Of a DNA stretch of 64,000 nt, positions 13,311 through 23,500 are shown in pieces (the first letter of the stretch is position 1; each line of letters opens with the position of its first letter). Below the pieces are notes generated by a model, which searched no databases, had not been told where the DNA came from, and saw only the letters and a list, made by a program, of their open reading frames with translations. The position numbers and the translations under genes were made by a program. The stretch comes from Cymbidium sinense (lineage: Eukaryota; Streptophyta; Magnoliopsida; Asparagales; Orchidaceae): contig CM038222.1 of assembly GCA_021442155.1 (NCBI GenBank), positions 52,936,352 through 53,000,351 on the forward strand. The letters run 5' to 3'.

Positions 13311-14260
13311 GCATGCTGACACTTATCATATCACTTAAACTTTGCATCCTTTTTGACAAGTGCTGAAAATGGCTTGCATCCCCCAAATAGATTGGAGATT
13401 AAGCATCTTAGATATGCCAACCACCCTTGGAATGATCTGAGTTGAGTTAAACTTTTAGGGGGTGGCATTTCTAAGATAGCTTTGATCTTTTTTGAGTCTA
13501 TCAATATTCCCTAGTGTAAGATAACAAACCCAAGGAACTTCCTTGAAGCTACTCCGAATGCACACTTCAGGGGGTTTATTTTGAGGTTGTATTATCTTAA
13601 CCATTTGAAAACTACTCTCAAGTCTAAGAGATGGTCTTTCTTTTCTTCACTTTTGACTACTATATCATCAACATAACATTCAACTTTATGATGAATGAAT
13701 TCATTGAAGATCTGAGTCATGGCCCACTGGTATGTAGCACTAATATTTTTAAGGACGAAAGGCATGACCTTATAACAATAGATTCTGATCGAGATTTAAA
13801 AAATAGTATTTCTTTCATCATCGGGGGCCATCTTGATTTGGTTATTGCTAGATGACCCATCCAAGAAGGAGAATACTGCATAAGATGATGCGATGTCTAC
13901 CATTAATTCTGGTTTAGAAAGTGAAAATTCACCCTTAGCACATGCCTTGTTTAAGTCCCTAAAATTGACGCATATGCGAATTTGGGCATTATTTTTCTAA
14001 ATTGGCATGACACTGGCTAACTAGGTAGAGTATTTTTCTTCCATGATGAAACCAGCATCGATCAATTTCTTGACTTCAAAAATGACTTGTTGTCCGATTT
14101 CTAATCACATGCATCTAGGAGCTTGGTTTATAGGGTTAGCATTATGGTCTATTTCTTGTTTGTGGACTACTACGTTAAGAGATAATCTGGGCATCTCTTC
14201 ATAGCTCCATGCAAAGAAAATTCTTAAACTTAGTCAATAGCCTAACTAAGTCATTGGTTT
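13310..14260 (-). pseudogene. Ty3/gypsy reverse transcriptase (degenerate)
   Basis: Minus-strand RT that would copy element RNA into DNA. The catalytic box reads YVDDIVVKSEEKKDHL, with YVDD at 13,664-13,675; the paired aspartates are intact. Downstream pieces include a GYLRCLISNLFGGCKPF-like segment near 13,390 and an upstream substrate-binding region near 14,000. Numerous stops interrupt the frame. It lies between protease and RNase H, in canonical Ty3 order. Confidence 0.8.
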
Positions 14261-15600
14261 CTTCTTCATTCAATAGAGAACTGATGTATATAAGATGTGA
14301 ATCTTCTTCTATCATGAGGTTAATTTCTTTGAGCTTGTCGATAGTTGAATGGATTTCTTCTTCAAATTTGGAGGTGCATCTTTGATTTAAAGATCATCTG
14401 GATCATCTAAAGTTTCTAAACACACATCCTCATAAGAGTTAGTATAGTTTGAGAAGATCCTATCAGACTCTAGATGATTGGTGACAACTAAGCAGTAATC
14501 ATCATCATCAACTTGACCCATTGTACCAAATCCTAGTCCTGATCTTGATAGTGCATCCCTGACTTTTTTATTCCATAGCTTGTCAAAATACTCTGACCTA
14601 TGCTTGAACCATGTATAAGGAATCTAACCTTTTTTGCAAGATTATGAACATAAGGCTAGTACTAATCAAAAGGTAATTACATTAAATCTTTATATGAATT
14701 ATCCTCAAGTTCTACATTTGCTTCTACCCTTAAGGATGATGATCCCAATAGGAATCTCTTTGGCTTGACATCCATGGAAGATCTAGGGGCTTCCTTAACT
14801 ACTAAACCTTCAACATTTTGAGAAGAAAGTGAAGTTAGAGCTAAAGTTCCCAATTATTGCCTAATAGTTTTACATAAACTTGATTTGAATACATTCGCAC
14901 TTTGCTTAGAGACCTGGTCTTCATCACTGTTTTGTTCCAGTGTCACTTCTAATGAAACTCTCTGAGAGGGGTTGGCTAGTGTGTTAATCACATGAGACTC
15001 ATCCCCCGAGCTGGATTCTAAGTCTATGTGAATAATAGGGTACTCGCGTGAACGAACATGGCCCCTATGAGCCAACCGTGGGGTCTTCCACCTCTGGAAA
15101 TACCTCTATATTTGCCTCTGCCTCTTCCCAGTGGAGGTCGAGTCATCCTACCCATATGTTCATATGGTGGAATGAACTGTGGGTGGAATGTAATATGCGG
15201 CTCTACCTCTTCCTCAGTGCCCCTTTCTCACTCATTTGTACATTCTTTCTTCTTTTCTTTTTCTTTTCTTTTTTTTTTTTCTTTTTTTTTTTGTATTTGA
15301 ATTTTGCCAAATTCATGAGAATAGATAATTTGATTTTGAGGAAGATAGTAGGTGCATCTTCATATATCTTGACCTCTCTAATGAAAATAATTTTTCATCT
15401 CCTTTGACACAGTATTCGATTCCATCTCTTCAAAAATTGATGCACTGATGAAGAGAGAATGGAACCATCTTATTTTGGTGTATCCAAGGCCTATCGAGCA
15501 AAGCAGTGAATGATGTATTTGAATCAATTATATAGAACTTGGCTTCAGTCTTCCAATCACCTATTTTCAAAAGAAACACTATGGAGCCTAAAGCCCTCTC
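14260..15600 (-). mobile_element. gypsy pol interval between protease and RT, degenerate
   Basis: Retroelement-derived sequence without a confidently assigned domain. A minus-strand open stretch at 15,075-14,854 (73 codons, acidic, with SSSGDESHV) is probably part of the polyprotein linker. A polypyrimidine tract lies at 15,238-15,297. Confidence 0.45.
15238..15297 (+). repeat. Polypyrimidine (CTTTT)n tract
   Basis: About 60 bases of almost pure T with scattered C inside the gypsy remnant. On the element's sense strand it is a polypurine tract. It sits inside pol, so it is not the 3' primer tract. Confidence 0.85.
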
Positions 15601-15603
15601 ACA

Positions 15604-16050
15604 TTATTCATTGAATCCTCTCAACATTATCTGATCTCTTCGGAGCTTAGAGATGTCAATCCTCAAATAGGCAAGGGTTTTCAGGCTCATAATGTTCACC
15701 GATGCACCTAGATCAACTAAAACCCTAGAAAGTCTAAATCTGCCCATATCCACTATAATGTAGAGGTGACGGTTGTGCTCCATGTCCCCCAAAAGAAGGT
15801 CTTCATCGATGAATATGACTCCTTGGGCTTCTCTTGAATAATGTGCCTCCTCTCCAACAGTGGTCAATTGAGCTAAACATATCTCTGGATCAAGAAGAGC
15901 CTTGATTAATGATTCCCTCATCACTTTGGATAAGATAAGGGCATCATATTTGCTTAGTTTAGTTGGAAACTTTCTTAGGTGAGCGAGGACATTGTAATCA
16001 ACTCTGGCCTGGTCCTCCACAAGCATATCCATGAGTGGAGCATCTTGTTG
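15604..16050 (-). pseudogene. Ty3/gypsy aspartic protease region
   Basis: A 142-codon minus-strand open stretch. The C-terminal half is the retroelement protease: VDMGRFRLSRVLVDLGASVN, IMSLKTLAYLRI, then a flap-proximal IMLRGFNE. The active-site triad, normally D-S/T/N-G or DPG, reads D-L-G in VDLGAS. The N-terminal half (with LSKVMRESLIKALLDPEI) matches the spacer that precedes protease in Tat-like polyproteins. It is open but truncated at both ends by stops. Confidence 0.8.
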
Positions 16051-16848
16051 AGGGGCTTCTTGATCACTAGAACCAATGGCTTATTTTCCCTTATCTTGAA
16101 GTGCTACCCTAGGAGGTAGAACCTTGCAACTGCAGAGGTTAACTTTGGTGACCTCTTATGGTAGGTTAACGAAAGATTCTACCTACTCATCAGGCATATC
16201 TATAGCTTCTCCTATAAGACCCTCAGAATCAGATGATTCTAAGTCTATCTCAAGAGGTGAACTCATAGTATTCATAAAAGGAAAGTCCATTTCTAAATCA
16301 AGAGGATGATCAGAGTTATTATAATTAATTAGACTTTTTAGAGTTTTCTAAAAGAGTAGATCAGACAACCCATCAAAAATGGCACAGATGTAATTCAAAC
16401 TAGCTTTATTCCTCAATTTCTTGGATTTAAAAGGAGCTACGTAGTAAAAATCTAGTAAAGTAAGTGGGGTGAGGGATTTGATGCCCTCATCCATAGGTAC
16501 AAGATGTCTACTAGAAGAAGAGCTACAAAGTAGAAGTGTCAAGTAGTACACAATGGAATGGAGGCTGAGCTGGGTGGTGCTACTTGGTTATCCCGAAAGT
16601 GTGGCTACTACTCGCCGAAGCTCCACTTTCCCCAAGTTGTCTTTGGCAACTTGCGAACCTTCATTGATGTTGAGGTTTGAGCTACCTCAAGCACCTGCAA
16701 GAAAAGTTTCTTGATTTTTGAAACAATCTTTTAGAGATTCTAGATAGAGAGATATCTCAACCTTCTTTTATTTTGAGAGGATCACATGTATCCCCAAGGA
16801 TTATCCTAACATAACTATATGGTTTCCACTAGATATTCCTTAGAATAA

Positions 16849-17950
16849 CTATAGCACCTCAATTGTAGCTATGCTCAAGCCAATCCTTAAATTAAAGCAA
16901 TCCTCCAAAATATGGCTTAGCATGTGATTGTAGGGACAAAAGTTTGGATCATTGCTCCTGCCCACTTCCTTTGGCTTTCTAGGCTCGGGTAGCTGAAAAT
17001 TAGGTTTCTTTAAGAGGTTCTTAAAGATTTTTCTGACTAGCTCGATCTTAAATGAATAAGGTTTGTTTAGTTTATCCAAAAGAGTAGGTGGATGATAGCT
17101 ACCAGGGGGTTTATGTACCACTGTTGAGAGTATGGCTGAGGAGGAGGCAAGGCCGTGTGGAGGTGGCTGGGGATGGCCTGTGGTGGTAAAGGAGGTGGAA
17201 GTGATGGCTATGGAGCTCGAGGTCTCATGATCCTTGGCTGGTTGCTTCCCCTTGTCCAATGTTGTTACTACCCCTGGCTTCTTTTCATAGACCTTCTAAC
17301 TTTGGCTTTGATGATTGATCTTGGAAAGGCAACTATTTAGTCTCTCCTTGTAAACTAGCAGCCTTGTTGATTAGCTTCTCAAATATCTTGATGGTAAAAC
17401 ATTTAAGCATGAAAGCGACCAGGCCATGAATATTCTTTAGTAGAATTTCAATAGCATGCTATTCAGACATCTGCAGTTTGCATTTCATACTTAAATTGCA
17501 CCATCTAAGAATATAATCAATGAGGGACTCACCGGGGTATTGTTGTGCTACAATAAGATCACCCACAGTTACCCATTGCTGAGCTCTAGGAAACCTCGTA
17601 ACAAAGAGCTGCTCCAACTCAACAAAAATCTTCACTGAATCATTGGGGAGTTTAGCTTACTAATCAAAGGCTATACCCGCTAGGCTACTGACAAAGAGAT
17701 GGAATAATAGTGCATCGCTGCCACCAATGTTACAACAGCTAGCTCTGAAGTGCACTATATGCTGGCGAGGGTTCCCGCTGCCATCAAAGATCTTGAAAGA
17801 AGGAGGCACAAAACCCTTAGGATATTGGATATCATTGAATTCCTTTGGGTAGGGTCTACCTTTTGGAATTAATGAACTACCTCGGGCTTGCGCTACTGCT
17901 TCTCTCACTTGTTGTTCAACCATGAGCTTGATATCTTTTTTCTATATAGA
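16849..17950 (-). pseudogene. Ty3/gypsy gag (degenerate)
   Basis: Minus-strand structural protein. 17,923-17,660 reads RPYPKEFNDIQYPKGFVPPS followed by FKIFDGSGNPRQHIVHFRAS and DALLFHLFVSSLAGIAFD, the conserved start of the retrotrans_gag domain. 17,259-16,849 (136 codons) holds the proline- and serine-rich C-terminal part ending in CPYNHMLSHILEDCFNLRIG, similar to a degenerate zinc-knuckle/linker. A broken middle (17,640-17,270) still shows gag-like text. Order gag then protease is canonical. Confidence 0.8.
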
Positions 17951-18108
17951 GGTGTTGTCCACTACCACCCTATACAAGCTAGTGTGGCTCTACTCTACCG
18001 GAGGTGAACTTTTGGGTTGATCCAAGACATGCAATAACTCAAGCTAGCCAGTCTCCGCAATGGTAGGATATGTTGCTGGGGCTTGATTCTGAAGTGCTAG
18101 AACTACCA

Positions 18109-19870
18109 CTAGTAAATCTTTGAGCCTCTTTCCCATCTTATCAATCTGCTCATCCTTTTATTTGAGTTATTGAAGGAGGTGTTGGGTCGAAAAGCTGTGT
18201 CATCCTGTTCGGCTACAACACCTTCCAAACTCTGGTGATCTCGAAGGAGAGAACCTTTGGTATCAACCATATGCACCTCTGTTGAGTCTTCCAATAAATC
18301 ATCGTCATTGGGATCAAATCTAACCATCTCTTCCTCTAGGTCAGACCAGTCATACCCTAGGATTTCCTTCTTCTCAATGAGATAATGCGCTATGATTTCA
18401 TCCAAGGAGAGGTCCAACTATGCAGGCACAAATGCTCGTCGCTGACCGATGGTGGGATCATGTTCATGAACAGTACATATAACCTCCCTTACTACTGAAA
18501 TACTGATCTTGTGAGGGCTACAATCACTAGAGGATGCATGCTCATGGTCAACCGGTGGAGTACTTCTCCGAAGGATCTATCGACATAAGACAAAACCTCT
18601 CCCCTCTACTGCTGCTACATCCATGATCTATTGAGGTGGTGGTGGTGATGGCACTACTACAATGCTATGAGGTTGCCACTCCCTCTTCCCCGCAACTGAA
18701 GTAGGAGGTCGAGCAGGAGAGCTTGGCCTTGCCTCAGCCATCGACATGGATGAAATGGGATCTCTTAGCCATAGCTAGATCACCAATTGGGCTTTCTTTT
18801 CCCCTGATGTTATATTCATGGCTTTAGATGAAACTATGAAAGATAAGACCTATACTGGTGATGGAAGACATGGAGTGGAGCAGTGTGATGGAGACAACAC
18901 TGGCTCCCTCTATTTGGGAGCTCTCCTCCCATGGTAGGTAGTACTGTCAATAGAGTACTATAAGTGTGACCGGCTCAGGTAGCATGCTGATCGGAGAAAT
19001 CTATGAGGGTGGAGGCTGCTGACTACCTGGTGTAGTGTACCTTCGCCTCTCTCTGTAAGTAATATGAACTAATACATGGGCCTCTCTGGCCCTCTCATGG
19101 TGGATATGCTTGCCCACACTACGAGGAATAACTGATCATAAATCAAATTGGGCACCCAACTCTGACCGTCTGTAAGCCCCACCAACTTGGCGCATAACTA
19201 TCCTGAGGTCGACATATGACCTCCTCATATCTCTGGTAGGTGCCTCATATTGAACTATAGGTGGAGGTGACATTATAATCCTCCTAACATCTTCCTCTCC
19301 ATCAAATCTGGAAAAAGGATGAAACTTATTCTGTATAATCAGAGGAGAAACTACCCTAAGTGACTCATCTACTATAACTTGAGAGAATGCCTCCATCTCC
19401 TTAGCGATGTGCACATGATGTCACTTGATCTTGCATCTCTTATTGCAGCATTGAGTTCTGCTAAGTGGAGTAATACGGGAACTAGATCCTATCTCAAATG
19501 TAAGGGAGACTATCCCTAAAGCTAGGGTATCCTTCCCCTTGGAGGAAGCCAATGAGTGGGTACCTGCATCAGTATTAATGGGAACAACAACGACGGCACT
19601 AGAACTGTATGTTGGAACCTCCATCGCCTTCCTCCTCAGTGAGGGAAATTCAGAATCTGAAGGCATCTCAACAAGGATGATTGGCTTATACCCAGTCACC
19701 ACATTCCTATTGACGGTGGTGCGGGTTACCCCCTCACAAGTGATCCTAGCCCACTCGAATCCTCGGCCAAAGTGTATCAAATGAGAAAAATTAGTTTGTC
19801 GGAGGTTGGTCCGATCCAAGGAATAATCTATCCCAAAGGAGAAAGTGAACATATACTTTTGAGCATCCAT
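18109..19870 (-). pseudogene. Extra ORF upstream of gag, unknown function
   Basis: Between the hairpin leader and gag the minus strand has three open pieces: 19,870-19,421 (149 codons, starting MDAQKYMFTFSFGIDYSLDR), 19,414-19,136 (92 codons) and 18,417-18,109 (102 codons, acidic, DEIIAHYLIEKKEILGYDWS). They are separated by frameshifts and stops. I do not recognise the protein. An additional ORF between LTR and gag is a known trait of Ogre/Tat elements, which fits the other domains here. 18,420-19,130 is proline/threonine-rich-looking broken coding sequence of the same block. Confidence 0.5.
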
Positions 19871-19997
19871 TTACTGTACTGAACTTGAGAAAAAGCTGAC
19901 TGAGACTAAACTGGAACTCTGCAATTATTGGAAATAAACTCAAATCAGATTTTTTATTTTGGTATTCTATTGACTTTTTGAATTTGATTTAGAATTT

Positions 19998-21345
19998 GAA
20001 CCCACACTCAACAATTTGAATGTGTTAAGTGGGGTTCATTGAATTTAGAGAGATTTGAATGAATTGGAGAAGAGATTTTTAGTTTAGAATCCACTTTCAA
20101 CAAATTTGTGTATGTTGGAAATGGATTCAAATATTTTGAGGATATTTTTTATGCTTCCATTGGTTCATATTTGAATTTTATTTTTATGTTTGGGGACCCT
20201 TTATTTAACAAATTGAATATGTTAAATAAAGGGTCAATTGATTTTGTTTGGGATTGCTCATTTAGCAAATTTGGGTATGCTAAATGAGTTATTTGAAAAT
20301 AATTTTCTTCTTTTGCTTATTTGCCCATGATGCGAATCATGCATGAATTTGAAAATGGTGTCTTTACTTAGCAAATTTATGTATGTTAAATAAAGTCCAA
20401 ATGTATTTGATTCTTTGTTTTGATTTTTAAAAATGAGGTCTTTACTTAGCAAATTTGGGTATGCAAAATAAAGGCCAAATGTGTTTGATTTTTGATTTTT
20501 GAAAATGGAACCTTTACTTAGCAAAGTTGTGTATGCTAAATAAAGTTCAAATTTGTTTGATTTTTGTTTTGATTTTTGAAAATGAGAACTTTACTTAGCA
20601 AAATTGTGAATGCTAAATAAAGTTCAAATGTGTTTGATTTTGATGTTTTAATTTTGAAAAGTGGGATCTTTACTTAGCAAATTTGGGTATGCTAAATAAA
20701 GTCCAAAAGTGTTTTTGGTTTTGATATTTTGATATTTTCAAAATGAGAACTTTACTTAGCAAATTTATGTATGCTAAATAAAGTTCAAATGTGTTTTTGG
20801 TTTTGATGTTTTGATTTTGAAAAGAGGGATCTTTGCTTAGAAAATTTGTGTATGCTAAATGAAAGATCCAAATTTATTTTGAAAAATGAAACTCTCATTT
20901 GACAAATTTGGGTATGTCAAATGGGAGTCAATCATGTTTTATTTTTTTCAAAGATGAAATTTTTTGTGTGTATTTATTATTTTTTTGAAAAGATGGTAAT
21001 TCCAACTTAACACATGGGGAATGTGCTGAGTGGAATTTCAAATAGTGTGATTTTGTTTTGGAAATGAAACCTCCATCCAAAATTTTTGGATTTATTGAAT
21101 GAAGAGGTTTTTCTTCAAATTTGTAATTTTTGAAAAGAAGAAACTCCAACTTCAACATATGTGAGATATATATTGAATGGAGTTTCAATTTTATGATATG
21201 ATTTTATTTGGGAATGAAATATTCATTCAATAAATTTTGGTATATTGAATGAGAATGTTCAATTTATGCTTTTTGAATAATGATTTTGATTATGGTTTTG
21301 AATGAAATCTTCATTCAATAAATTTGGGTATATATTGAATGAGGA
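19998..21345 (-). repeat. Tandem array of ~17 hairpins with covarying stems (gypsy 5' leader)
   Basis: A ~75-80-bp unit recurs (stems start at 20,362, 20,440, 20,512, 20,589, 20,668, 20,750, 20,831), with more diverged units outside. Each unit contains an inverted repeat with a ~10-base loop, usually aatttgggta. Examples are a perfect 16-bp stem at 20,195-20,235 (gaccctttatttaaca / tgttaaataaagggtc), 11 bp at 20,257-20,288 (ctcatttagca / tgctaaatgag), 13 of 14 at 20,891-20,928 (actctcatttgaca / tgtcaaatgggagt) and 10 bp at 21,223-21,252 (tcattcaata / tattgaatga). Arm sequences differ between units but stay complementary. The array sits just upstream of the minus-strand gypsy ORFs, that is, in its leader or LTR. 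Confidence 0.85.
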
Positions 21346-21385
21346 TGTTCAAATTTTTGTTTTTTTGATTTTTTTTTGAAAATGA

Positions 21386-21400
21386 GCAATACGTAACCGA
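21386..21400 (+). other. Residual sequencing-adapter sequence at contig end
   Basis: gcaatacgtaaccga abuts the gap and matches 14 of 15 bases of the Nanopore ligation-adapter strand that begins GCAATACGTAACTGA. It is an artefact, not genomic DNA. Confidence 0.85.
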
Positions 21401-21500
21401 NNNNNNNNNNNNNNNNNNNNNNNNNNNNNNNNNNNNNNNNNNNNNNNNNNNNNNNNNNNNNNNNNNNNNNNNNNNNNNNNNNNNNNNNNNNNNNNNNNNN
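21401..21500. other. Assembly gap, 100 N
   Basis: Exactly 100 N, the conventional placeholder for a gap of unknown size, flanked on both sides by adapter-like sequence. Contiguity of the two flanks is not shown by the sequence. Confidence 0.98.
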
Positions 21501-21518
21501 CGTTCGGTACGTATTGCT
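21501..21518 (+). other. Residual sequencing-adapter sequence at contig start
   Basis: cgttcggtacgtattgct follows the gap and matches the Nanopore adapter top strand CGTTCAGTTACGTATTGCT with one substitution and one deletion. It is complementary in sense to the adapter remnant on the other side. Confidence 0.85.
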
Positions 21519-21524
21519 GGCATT

Positions 21525-23030
21525 CACTATGGCGATATCAATGGAGTCCCACTTATTCTAAAGTTCCACTTCATGGAAAGTTTTAAAGAGATTAAAGCAT
21601 GTAATCAGGGTTTTTGGATGCATTCTTCTTCTCTAAGTTCCTCACCAAGTACTCCATGGGCTATCATCGACGGTAATAATAATCCCCAACTCCATGCGAA
21701 ATTCTTCTTGAACATAGAGTAAAGCTTCCTCATAAAACAAAGCGACTTGCTTAGAATTGGACTACTCTAAGGAACAATTCTTTGGATACACTTGAAGTCT
21801 TCATCATGTTCATTTGGCCATGTTTCCATCACCTTCTCCAATCCCAAGAAACAATCTGTCGAACTTGTTGGTTTGAAATACCATGACACACGCTGTTGTG
21901 GCCTCCTCTGAGTTGACAAGATGCCCATACAAAATTTATCTTTGTTGAATCACGGTGGACCATTTACGCCTAATTTTGTAAAGTTGATAGCGAGCATGAT
22001 CATTGCCCTCCTCTAGCATGGCGGACAAGCATCCTCACTCATCCTCGTCACATTTGCTCATGCATGCATAGAATAGCCCTTGAACTCTCTTGTTACTACT
22101 AAAAATGGACCTTGGAGGGGCTTTCTTTGAGATATGCCATTGGCACAACCTATGGCATTATCGCGGTAGTACATTCTCGATAGCTCTATAGCGATCTTGA
22201 TCGGTAAATATCGTTATAGGATGCCACCACCCATCAGCAGAAGAAATGCGGAATAACCATGTGAATGACTCGATGGTCTCTTAGACAAAAGGCTACTCAG
22301 AATAAGGCGTTTTGCCAATGATGATTCACTCCACAGTGGGGCAGACAAGATTATATTTATTGAGTAGATAGGTAGTATCAAAATTATCACATCCCAAACA
22401 ATCAAATTCAACCCTAGACATACCATTGCTCCAAAAAAACTCACCAGCAATCAGCGCATCAACACGAACATCCCATGTACAAACATCTTGTCTTTGCTTT
22501 CTTGAGCATTTGTATTAATTTTGCTATCACCATTGACCTTCTTTGGATGAAATTGAAAGCATCTCTTTTTGTGAATCAATATTCTCTACCCACAACTTCC
22601 TGGGTTAGATAGGCAGCAGCGTCGGTTACTTATCGACCTCTGTCATCGTCTTCAAAGCGATGCCTTCTCATTGATGCATTGCGATCGAGAAGATCAGATC
22701 ACCGATCTTTGCCAATGAATGATTATGGCTCTATATATTTTTTAACCGAATTCCCCTCAAATCCACACGAGAATATCATGGACAACTCCTTGTATCGGTT
22801 TAAATTTTGTTATATGGTTTTATTGGAGTTTTCGACACTTTTGCACGAAAATCTTTCGATTTCAATTTCTTAGAATTTGATAACTTGTATGGTCTTTTAA
22901 CACGAAGCTTTGATGTGCATAATCACGATAGTGCATAAGCCGGTTTCATTATGCCTGGTGGAGAATTTCCCAAATTTGGGTCATTAGATAAAACAACTTC
23001 ATCATCGCATTGCTCATTCACCATTCATCT
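21525..23030 (-). pseudogene. FAR1-like MULE transposase, copy 1 (degenerate)
   Basis: Minus-strand remnant of a FAR1/FHY3-related Mutator-superfamily transposase. Read from about 23,030 downward: a FAR1 DNA-binding-domain region (frames containing FSCGFEGNSVKK near 22,760); the MULE core at 22,450-22,214 (LNLIVWDVIILILPIYSINI, then LLSKRPSSHSHGYS), with an ITIFTDQD-type catalytic aspartate box near 22,200 and a HRLCQWHISKK-like block at about 22,150; and downstream pieces to the gap. Many frameshifts are present. The 3' end is lost at the assembly gap. A second copy of the same family lies at 34,480-36,260. Confidence 0.7.
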
Positions 23031-23079
23031 GAAAAGAGTCAGATAGTTCACGAATAATAGAAATAGATGAAAGCAGTAC

Positions 23080-23500
23080 AGAGCATAGAGTACAGTTAGT
23101 CAGTGAACACAAAAATACCAAAAAATCGTTGAGCAACCGAATTGACCATTAAATTTTAATTACCATGATCAGAACTACGAAAATGAACCAAATGGACAAA
23201 ATCATACAGAGGGTATAGAATGCAGAGGAGAGTATAGAAGGTACAGAAAGTATAGATATACAGAGAATTACGAGAATACATGAGAGAACATAGAGTACGA
23301 ATATAGAGTACATGAAGTATAAGATAGAAGGTATAGAGGTATAAAAGGTATAGCCTAGAGGTACAAGAGTATAGGCGAATCTGAGATGCAGGAGAATGCA
23401 GTCTGAGATGAATATAGAGGTTAGTATAGAGAATGCAGAGATCTGTCAGAAATCTCTCTAAAGTCCACCTCATTGATTGGGATTTAGTTACCATGATCGA
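23080..23500 (+). repeat. Purine-rich degenerate minisatellite
   Basis: Short degenerate units built on agtatagaaggtacaga and gagaatacagag run from about 23,080 to 23,445. Related phrases ending in taccatgatc flank the run at about 23,160 and 23,490. The tract makes a long minus-strand open frame of low complexity that is not believable as a gene. Confidence 0.6.

Noticed and set aside
15048..15407. 119-codon plus-strand open frame with a poly-Phe stretch
   Set aside because: It is antisense to the gypsy pol and kept open by a (CTTTT)n tract; no domain.
19539..19784. 81-codon plus-strand open frame
   Set aside because: It is antisense to the longer extra ORF of the minus-strand gypsy element and has no recognisable motif.
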